In this document: positions 6,317 to 10,580 of the stretch, one piece after another
How positions within the stretch are numbered: position 1 is the stretch's first letter
Layout: the number at the start of each line of letters is the position of its first letter
NCBI GenBank assembly: GCA_029263945.1
Contig: JARIDM010000003.1
Coordinates: forward strand, 1 to 10,580
Direction: 5' to 3'
Length of the DNA: 10,580 nucleotides
DNA from: Sporosarcina sp.
Lineage (GTDB): Bacteria; Bacillota; Bacilli; Bacillales_A; Planococcaceae
Notes under the pieces: generated by a model
What the model saw: only the letters and a program-made list of their open reading frames with translations
Told to the model about the DNA's origin: nothing
Database searches by the model: none
Program-made: the position numbers and the translations under genes

Positions 6317-7270
6317 CGTTATGCGTTTTTCACTCATCAAATCAGAAACAGTCCCTATTTGATAGCCTTTTTCTTTAATGCTGTTAATCATTTGATTTAA
6401 TCCTTGGGCGGTTGGCTGTGTGGGATGCATGAGAATCATTGAGCCGTTCTCGATCTTTGAGATAACCCGGGCGACCATTGCTGCCGATTCAGGTTTTTTC
6501 CAATCAACGGTGTCAACTGTCCAAAGAATGGTCATCATGCCAAGTTCATTTGCAACATCTACAGTATCTTGCTTGAAGCTGCCACTAGGTGGTGCAAACC
6601 AAAGCGGTTTTAGGCCAAGTGTTTTTTTAATAATGGCGTTGGTCTTTTTTAACTCCTTTGTTGTTTGTGCCTTTGAATAGGTATTTAAATCTGGATGGCT
6701 GTATGCATGATTTCCAATCTCATGATGATCTTTGTAAATGGTTTTCGCAAGGCCTGGGTTCTCTTTTACCCAGCTTCCATCAAAAAAGAAAGTTGCTTGT
6801 ACTTCTTGTTTCTTTAAAATGTCCAAAATAGGTGGGATAAATTCATTTCCCCACGCGACGTTAATTAACAAGGTTACCATTGGTTTTTCAGAATTCCCTT
6901 TGTAAATAGGAGAGGGAGATAAGTCTTTTAAATGAATGTTAGGCGGCGTTTCTTGATAGACAATTTGTTCTTCAGTAAAGGTATCTGTCGTCAACATATT
7001 CAAATAACTTTTTTCAATATCAACTTCAATTCCATTGTAGCCTGGAATGGCTTTCCAAATACGGTCTATCTGCGCATCAATCGGTTCAATCTTGTTGTTG
7101 TGCGCAAAGTTTTGTATGTTTTCCATTAATACTTCATTTTCAGCTTCCTGGGTCATGTGATTTGAAGATGTCGGGATTTTGGTATCGCTTGGTGTTTGTG
7201 TAATGACTTCTAATAGAAAAACGATGAGGGCAACGTAAGACATGCTCACGAACAGAAGTGTCCTTTTCAT
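6305..7270 (-). CDS. YlxY-like polysaccharide deacetylase family protein (catalytic residues partly replaced)
   Basis: This is a 321-residue membrane-anchored or secreted protein: residues 5-22 form one N-terminal hydrophobic segment with no lipobox Cys. Residues 50-95 (IDAQIDRIWKAIPGYNGIEVDI) match the extension typical of YlxY from sporulating Bacillales. Residues 130-310 are the NodB deacetylase fold. The metal ligands His188 and His192 (NHAYSHPDL) are present, as are a WTVDTVDW segment (250-257) and LMHPT with His282. The first motif, normally TFDDG, is LINVAWG, so the catalytic base and the metal-binding Asp are missing. The third motif, normally RPPYG, is APPSG. I infer little or no ordinary deacetylase activity; a binding or structural role in spore cortex or wall is possible. 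AGGAGA lies 5 bases before the ATG. A 49-residue gene lies 22 bases upstream, and the two are probably co-transcribed. Confidence 0.88.
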   Translation of the reverse strand: MKRTLLFVSMSYVALIVFLLEVITQTPSDTKIPTSSNHMTQEAENEVLMENIQNFAHNNKIEPIDAQIDRIWKAIPGYNGIEVDIEKSYLNMLTTDTFTEEQIVYQETPPNIHLKDLSPSPIYKGNSEKPMVTLLINVAWGNEFIPPILDILKKQEVQATFFFDGSWVKENPGLAKTIYKDHHEIGNHAYSHPDLNTYSKAQTTKELKKTNAIIKKTLGLKPLWFAPPSGSFKQDTVDVANELGMMTILWTVDTVDWKKPESAAMVARVISKIENGSMILMHPTQPTAQGLNQMINSIKEKGYQIGTVSDLMSEKRITKNR

Positions 7271-7292
7271 TAGATTCTCCTAAATGTCCTTT

Positions 7293-7442
7293 TTACTTTT
7301 TGTTTTTCTTACTTTTTCTAAGTTCTAAGAATTCACGTGCTACCTCTTCTTTCATGTCATTTGGACTAATTTTTTGGTTTTTTGGTGTTTGCGGTAAAGA
7401 CTTCGCTTGATTACTTTTTCCGACTTTATCATCTCTGCCCAT
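7293..7442 (-). CDS. Small basic protein, 49 residues, upstream of the YlxY-like gene
   Basis: This short gene has a clear ribosome binding site, GGGAGGG (7450-7456), 7 bases before ATG 7442, and ends in TAA at 7293-7295. The product begins MGRDDKVGKSNQAKSLPQTP and ends in a lysine-rich tail, with a short amphipathic helix near 28-43. It is hydrophilic and basic, with no signal peptide, membrane segment or cysteine. The MGR start and SLPQTPK element resemble small YfhD-like proteins of spore formers, but that comparison is from memory and tentative. It precedes the deacetylase-like gene by 22 bases on the same strand, which suggests one operon and perhaps a shared time of expression. No function can be stated. 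Confidence 0.75.
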   Translation of the reverse strand: MGRDDKVGKSNQAKSLPQTPKNQKISPNDMKEEVAREFLELRKSKKNKK

Positions 7443-7538
7443 TTGTAAACCCTCCCTGTCATTTATTTTTGTTACTATGGCTTAAAAGAAAGGTTTTAAT
7501 GTATGGTAAATTCAAGAAAAGCCTTATACATAATTCTG

Positions 7539-7551
7539 CCATAATTTATGG
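7539..7551. repeat. 13-base palindrome in the divergent intergenic region
   Basis: CCATAA-T-TTATGG is a perfect inverted repeat with a one-base centre. It lies between the divergently transcribed small basic protein gene and the DUF420 gene, about 100 bases from each start. It could be an operator for either side; nothing further supports this. Confidence 0.3.
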
Positions 7552-7582
7552 TCCAGGATATAAAAAATGTCCACATGAATGG

Positions 7583-7612
7583 TTGACGTAGAAAGGGTGT
7601 GCTAAACTAATA
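7583..7612 (+). promoter_or_regulatory. Possible promoter of the DUF420 gene
   Basis: TTGACG (7583-7588) is a good -35 box. Weak -10 candidates lie 17-18 bases later (ACTAAT/CTAATA, 7606-7612). A better extended -10, TGCTAAACT ending at 7608, would instead use TGGTTG (7580-7585) as its -35. Either would place transcription start about 30-40 bases before the ATG. Confidence 0.35.
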
Positions 7613-7651
7613 AGATAGTTTGTTAGAATTTTTGTGATGGGGTGATTTTTT

Positions 7652-8209
7652 ATGAGTATAAGTAAACAAGACGGAAATGAAAAACCTTTTAAAAAACGAA
7701 ATTATAAACCGATGATTATTATCCTTTCTGTTGTTTTAATTGGGGCAATTGGGATTTTAGCGGGGCTTCCTGGTGTTGAAGATTTTGATGCATTTGATGT
7801 AACAATTCTACCGCTTATGAACGCAATCTTTAATACCTTTACTTTCGCATTTTTAATCGGAGCGCTGATTGCGATATTGAAGCGAAATGTCACCGTCCAT
7901 CGTCGTTTTATTTATGCAGCATTTGTGTCGACAAGTTTATTTTTAGTGACTTATGTGTCGTTTCATTATCTTGCACCTTCAACGTCGTTTGGTGGAGAAG
8001 GATTCTTTAAAGGTTTTTATTACTTTATTTTAATTAGCCATATTATTTTGGCAGCGACAATTGTACCACTCGCACTTACAAGCGTGGCACGTGCTTGGAA
8101 CCGGGATTATATTGGCCATCGTAAAATTGTGCGTTGGACAATGCCCATTTGGCTTTATGTCAGCTTGACGGGTGTACTCGTGTATATTTTGATATCTCCT
8201 TATTATTGA
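7652..8209 (+). CDS. DUF420 membrane protein (YozB/CtaM-like)
   Basis: This is a 185-residue integral membrane protein of the DUF420 family. In Staphylococcus aureus the homologue CtaM is needed for a functional aa3-type (Qox) terminal oxidase, so a role in respiratory oxidase assembly is likely by family knowledge. Five hydrophobic segments are visible, at about 21-40, 51-76, 86-108, 121-146 and 162-182. Four histidines sit at the membrane borders or inside segments: His83 (TVHRR), His105 (SFHYL), His130 (LISHI) and His156 (IGHRK). They are spaced as expected for haem or metal ligation. The cytoplasmic N-terminus is basic. GGGGTGA lies 6 bases before ATG 7652. No oxidase or haem-A genes are in the window. 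The gene stands alone and ends at a strong terminator. Confidence 0.9.
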   Translation: MSISKQDGNEKPFKKRNYKPMIIILSVVLIGAIGILAGLPGVEDFDAFDVTILPLMNAIFNTFTFAFLIGALIAILKRNVTVHRRFIYAAFVSTSLFLVTYVSFHYLAPSTSFGGEGFFKGFYYFILISHIILAATIVPLALTSVARAWNRDYIGHRKIVRWTMPIWLYVSLTGVLVYILISPYY

Positions 8210-8223
8210 GTCAATTAAGAAAG

Positions 8224-8267
8224 AAAAAGATCATGACAGAGAATTCCGCTCTGTCATGATCTTTTTT
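8224..8267. terminator. Strong terminator of the DUF420 gene, probably bidirectional
   Basis: A perfect 18-bp stem (8224-8241 pairing with 8249-8266) encloses a 7-base loop, with T6 on the plus side and T5 plus more pyrimidines on the minus side. It lies 15 bases after the DUF420 stop and about 55 bases beyond the convergent AEC gene, so it can serve both. Confidence 0.9.
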
Positions 8268-8321
8268 ACGTTGAAATTTAAACTGTTTTTTTGCAGGATA
8301 GATCGGCTTTTTGTTTTATCG

Positions 8322-9227
8322 TTAGACACCTAAGAAAAACAAGACGATTGGAATACTGACAATACTTACAAGTGTCGTGATAAATGTTGTAAAGGATACG
8401 AGGTCTGGTTCGGTCCCAAACTGTAAAGCAAATATCGTCGTATTTGCGGCAGCAGGCATTGCTGCTTGTACAATGATGACGGATTTCAATAAATCGCTAA
8501 CGGGCATAAAGTATAAAATACCTACTGCAATGAGTGGGGAAGCGATCATCCTGATTACAGTGACAGCGGAAACGTATCGATATGCAACTCGTTTACGAGA
8601 TATTGCGGCAAGTTGCATCCCAAGTACAAGCATAACTGTTGGAATCGAAGCGTCTGCAACAAGGCTGATGCCTTCCATTAGCGGTTGCGGAATGCTTAGG
8701 GCGAGCAGCTGTAGCAGAATGCCAAGTCCAGCTGCGTAGATCAATGGCATACGAATGACGCGTTGAAAAGACTGGTTTAAGGTCGCTTTTTCTTCACCGC
8801 CGAGTGCAGCGAAAAAGATGCCGATGGTATTCATGAGCAGAGATTGAAAGACCATCATAATAACCGCGTAATCGAAACCAACAGCACCAAAAGCAAACAG
8901 TACGACAGGCGCACCGTAGTTTCCGCTGTTCATAAAAACACCACCCAAAATCATTGCAGACAATTGTGGACGTGTTGCTTTCATGATGACACCAGTAATC
9001 CAAACGATGATTAGTAAAACTACTGTTAATAGTAAGCAGAAGGAAATGATGTAAAAGTAATCCATTGTTAATTCATTTGTAAAGAATGTGCGAAAGGCTA
9101 GAAAAGGGGACATTAAATAAAGTGCGACTGTAGAAATAGATTTAATATCAAAGCCAATTATTTTTTGTCCTAAGTAGCCAATAGAAAAGATTATAAGTAC
9201 GGGTAAAATAATGAGGAACAAGTCCAA
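8322..9227 (-). CDS. AEC family transporter (auxin efflux carrier-like permease)
   Basis: This is a 301-residue permease of the bile/arsenite/riboflavin transporter superfamily, AEC family. Bacterial members export or exchange small organic acids such as malate or malonate; the substrate here cannot be told. About ten hydrophobic segments fill the whole length in two inverted halves. The two signature unwound-helix motifs are present: NSGNYGAPV at 100-108 and MPAAANTTIFALQFG at 257-271. The start is TTG at 9225-9227. An in-frame TGA lies three codons upstream, so no longer start is possible, and GGAG (9238-9241) sits 10 bases before it. An extended -10 promoter precedes the gene. It is convergent with the DUF420 gene and divergent from the DinB gene. 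Confidence 0.92.
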   Translation of the reverse strand: MDLFLIILPVLIIFSIGYLGQKIIGFDIKSISTVALYLMSPFLAFRTFFTNELTMDYFYIISFCLLLTVVLLIIVWITGVIMKATRPQLSAMILGGVFMNSGNYGAPVVLFAFGAVGFDYAVIMMVFQSLLMNTIGIFFAALGGEEKATLNQSFQRVIRMPLIYAAGLGILLQLLALSIPQPLMEGISLVADASIPTVMLVLGMQLAAISRKRVAYRYVSAVTVIRMIASPLIAVGILYFMPVSDLLKSVIIVQAAMPAAANTTIFALQFGTEPDLVSFTTFITTLVSIVSIPIVLFFLGV

Positions 9228-9259
9228 TATAGGTCAACTCCAATAATATAAGTCTTTCT

Positions 9260-9268
9260 AGTATATCA
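9260..9268 (-). promoter_or_regulatory. Extended -10 promoter of the AEC transporter gene
   Basis: On the minus strand these bases read TGATATACT, that is TG-n-TATACT, a strong extended -10 element. It lies about 33 bases upstream of the TTG start. No good -35 hexamer is seen, which an extended -10 can tolerate. Confidence 0.45.
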
Positions 9269-9318
9269 TTTTTATCGGCAATCGATATTTTATTCGTAAG
9301 GGTTCAATCAATTTCAAA

Positions 9319-9351
9319 ATAGGGTTTAATTGCTTTTCCACCGCACCCTAT
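9319..9351. repeat. Inverted repeat between the AEC and DinB genes
   Basis: ATAGGGT (9319-9325) and ACCCTAT (9345-9351) are perfect complements around a 19-base spacer. The overlapping GGTTTAA (9323-9329) can alternatively pair with TTAAACC (9359-9365). No T-run follows. Its role is unknown. The surrounding 293-base gap (9228-9520) holds no credible gene. Confidence 0.3.
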
Positions 9352-9422
9352 CGCATTGTTAAACCGTTCTTAAACGATATATTTGCTTAGTTATCGCAGA
9401 TTAACGTCGATATGAAATTGCT

Positions 9423-9483
9423 TCCTTTAAAGGATTTATGAACTTGTGAGGTTGCAAACTTCAAAAAATGATTGAAATCATTT
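9423..9483 (+). promoter_or_regulatory. Two palindromes upstream of the DinB gene, candidate operator region
   Basis: TCCTTTAAAGGA (9423-9434) is a perfect 12-base palindrome. AAATGATT-GA-AATCATTT (9466-9483) is a perfect inverted repeat with 8-base arms. They lie 38-98 bases upstream of the likely DinB start, where a promoter would be expected. I could not place convincing -35 and -10 boxes. Confidence 0.35.
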
Positions 9484-9505
9484 ACAGTTATAGAGAATCG
9501 AAGTT

Positions 9506-9523
9506 AAGGAGAGGATTTCAATC
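9506..9523 (+). promoter_or_regulatory. Ribosome binding site followed by an ATC codon at the expected start of the DinB gene
   Basis: AAGGAG (9506-9511), continuing as AGG, is a near-perfect Shine-Dalgarno. Nine bases after it, in the DinB frame, is ATC (9521-9523), where ATG would be expected. The frame is closed by TAG at 9491-9493, and no ATG, GTG, TTG or CTG occurs in frame before 9554. Confidence 0.6.
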
Positions 9524-9988
9524 GAAACCATACAGCAGTTAAGACTATCACGTATGCATACAATCGGGCGTGTAAAACGTGTTGAATCGTCTAAATGGGA
9601 CTTCCAACCAGAAGGTATGAATAATACGATACGCTGGCTTGCTGGCCACATATTTGTAACGGTCGAAATGTTTATCCAACAAAGCATAAAAACATATGAG
9701 CCCGTAAATCAAGCATGGTTCCCTTTATTTGAGGAAGGGACAAGCCCAGCAGATTGGGATGGAGATGTCCCATCCGGTGAAGAATTATTGGCTGCGTTAA
9801 GGGAACAGCTCTCATGGATTATTCCGGTGATTGAGGATAAATTACCGCTAAAAATGGCTGAGCCACTCGTTATCGGTGATGATATTTTAACGATAGACAC
9901 AGTGGAGGGAATTGTACAATTTCTATCTTGGCATGAAGGCCCACACGCAGGTGCTATTGACACGCTAAATAAATGCAAGGACATTTGA
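9521..9988 (+). CDS. DinB/YfiT-like metal-binding four-helix protein
   Basis: This is a DinB-fold four-helix bundle. The superfamily includes thiol (bacillithiol) S-transferases and other metal-dependent hydrolases or transferases; the substrate here is unknown. From the first conventional ATG (9554) it has 144 residues. In that numbering the fold shows the metal-binding histidines His32 (WLAGHI), His127 and His131 (WHEGPH), plus FQPEGMNNTIRW (17-28), typical of the first helix junction. The family usually has about ten more residues before RVKRV. Those residues are encoded in frame from 9521 (IETIQQLRLSR) behind a strong AAGGAG, but the codon at that point is ATC. I therefore place the start at 9521 as a rare or mutated start; initiation at 9554, which lacks a ribosome binding site, is the alternative. 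A thioredoxin-like gene follows 151 bases downstream. Confidence 0.8.
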   Translation: METIQQLRLSRMHTIGRVKRVESSKWDFQPEGMNNTIRWLAGHIFVTVEMFIQQSIKTYEPVNQAWFPLFEEGTSPADWDGDVPSGEELLAALREQLSWIIPVIEDKLPLKMAEPLVIGDDILTIDTVEGIVQFLSWHEGPHAGAIDTLNKCKDI

Positions 9989-10025
9989 GTCAATTGCATA
10001 ATGACCCTATTCTGCGACAACGACG

Positions 10026-10066
10026 CAACATATTGTTCGGGAACGGTTCAACCTGACTATATGTTG
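10026..10066 (+). repeat. Nested inverted repeats between the DinB and thioredoxin-like genes
   Basis: The outer arms CAACATAT (10026-10033) and ATATGTTG (10059-10066) are perfect complements. The 25-base interior contains three overlapping short palindromes: GTTC-GG-GAAC (10035-10044), GAAC-G-GTTC (10041-10049) and GGTT-C-AACC (10045-10053). No T-run follows, so it is not an ordinary terminator. A structured 5' leader for the thioredoxin-like gene or an operator is possible. Confidence 0.4.
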
Positions 10067-10139
10067 TGGTGGTGGAGCAATAAAGCCCTATTATGAAATT
10101 GATTGATTTACCGATAAAAAAGCAGGAGGCGGTTAAATA

Positions 10140-10457
10140 ATGGAAGCATTACAATCGATGGAACAATTTGAACAGTTAAAAGGCGAGGAACGGACAATTT
10201 TTATGTTTACAGCAAGTTGGTGTCCAGATTGCACTGTAATAGAGCCTATTTTACCAAGGCTTGAAGTGGATTATCCAGAGTATACATTTGTATCTGTAGA
10301 TCGTGATCAATTTATCGACTTATGTGGGGAACTAAATATATTTGGTATTCCTAGTTTCGTGGCATTCAATGAAGGCAACGAAGTCGGGCGTTTTGTCAGT
10401 AAAGATCGTAAAACACAGGCGGACATTGAAGCGTTCATAAATGGGATTAACGTGTAA
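10140..10457 (+). CDS. Thioredoxin-like protein with WCPDC active site (YdbP-like)
   Basis: This is a 105-residue cytoplasmic thioredoxin-fold protein, about the standard thioredoxin length. The redox motif is WCPDC (Trp27, Cys28, Cys31) rather than the WCGPC of classical thioredoxin. The cis-proline loop GIPS has Pro71. The Asp at 30 should raise the redox potential and alter partner choice compared with TrxA. A further cysteine, Cys62, lies in the DLCGELNIFGIP segment. The WCPDC type resembles Bacillus YdbP, assigned from motif memory. GGAGG (10125-10129) lies 10 bases before the ATG. The 151 bases upstream hold a nested inverted repeat and no strong terminator for the preceding DinB gene, so independent or shared transcription are both possible. 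The partner substrate is unknown. Confidence 0.92.
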   Translation: MEALQSMEQFEQLKGEERTIFMFTASWCPDCTVIEPILPRLEVDYPEYTFVSVDRDQFIDLCGELNIFGIPSFVAFNEGNEVGRFVSKDRKTQADIEAFINGINV

Positions 10458-10580
10458 TGAATTGAAATTGAATAGATGAAAAAAGATCCGTCGAGCCATG
10501 TGAGGCATTCAAAGGATTAAACCTTTACGTCTATGGGACATCCTGCCAACCACGCATTTAAATAAAGATATTACTACAAT
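10458..10580. other. Right-edge segment without recognisable gene
   Basis: On the minus strand a frame is open from the edge to a TGA at 10509-10511 (23 codons). A two-tier stem follows, with ATCC pairing GGAT and inside it GCC pairing GGC, and then six T residues (complement of 10479-10484). This could be the 3' end and weak terminator of a gene or small RNA beyond the edge, but the peptide resembles nothing I know. On the plus strand no clear terminator for the thioredoxin-like gene is visible. Confidence 0.25.

Noticed and set aside
8377..8739. 120-codon plus-strand frame opposite the AEC transporter
   Set aside because: The minus-strand frame encodes a full AEC protein with both signature motifs. 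The plus-strand frame has no ribosome binding site and no recognisable domain, so it is a shadow.
9398..9450. Short leader peptide ATG at 9411 (MKLLPLKDL)
   Set aside because: No ribosome binding site precedes it, and it is not followed by a terminator/antiterminator arrangement.
9466..9483. Fur-type iron box
   Set aside because: The arms AATGAT/ATCATT resemble a Fur site, but the centre is three bases too wide for the 7-1-7 arrangement, and the gene downstream is not an iron-uptake gene.
10035..10053. LexA (DinR) SOS box in GAACGGTTC
   Set aside because: The Bacillus site needs GAAC and GTTC separated by four bases; here only one base separates them.
10458..10580. Riboswitch or known structured RNA at the right edge
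   Set aside because: I looked for core motifs of the TPP, SAM, lysine, FMN, purine, preQ1 and T-box classes and found none.
1..10580. CRISPR arrays, insertion sequences, prophage genes, tRNA or rRNA
   Set aside because: No regularly spaced repeats, transposase or integrase motifs, terminal repeats, or tRNA cloverleaf/TpsiC consensus were seen on either strand.

Overview
This is a stretch of ordinary chromosome from a low-GC, spore-forming Gram-positive bacterium of the order Bacillales. The Planococcaceae (Sporosarcina/Lysinibacillus-like) look most likely, but that is inference. The reasons are the strong AGGAGG-type ribosome binding sites, TTG and GTG starts, lipobox signal peptides, compact hairpin-plus-T-run terminators, and proteins resembling Bacillus ModA, ExoA, YtpB, YusW, YlxY, YozB/CtaM and YdbP. 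No rRNA, tRNA, insertion sequence, prophage or CRISPR array was seen.

Left part (1-3000): the 5' part of a molybdate-binding lipoprotein gene (modA) runs off the left edge on the minus strand, with a clear promoter and an inverted repeat upstream of it. Next is a chemoreceptor gene reduced to its cytoplasmic signalling domain, without sensor, membrane segments, HAMP domain or ribosome binding site. A SEC-C zinc-motif protein with a cyclin/HTH-like C-terminus follows. It is convergent with a DJ-1/PfpI-family gene across a strong terminator.

Middle (3000-6300): a GNAT acetyltransferase, exodeoxyribonuclease III, a YtpB-type terpene synthase (sesquarterpene pathway) and a YusW-like lipoprotein all lie on the plus strand, apparently as separate short transcription units.

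Right part (6300-10580): a minus-strand pair consists of a 49-residue basic protein and a YlxY-like polysaccharide deacetylase whose usual catalytic Asp pair and Arg are replaced. A DUF420 (YozB/CtaM) membrane protein and an AEC transporter then converge on a shared terminator. Last come a DinB-fold protein whose best-placed start codon is ATC and a WCPDC thioredoxin-like protein. The final 120 bases hold no recognisable gene.

The genes do not form one pathway. They are housekeeping, stress and sporulation-associated functions, and three convergent gene pairs meet at three terminator hairpins. I did not find a convincing new multi-gene system. The best leads are the ATC start, the sensorless chemoreceptor, the small gene upstream of the deacetylase, and several perfect palindromes in intergenic regions.
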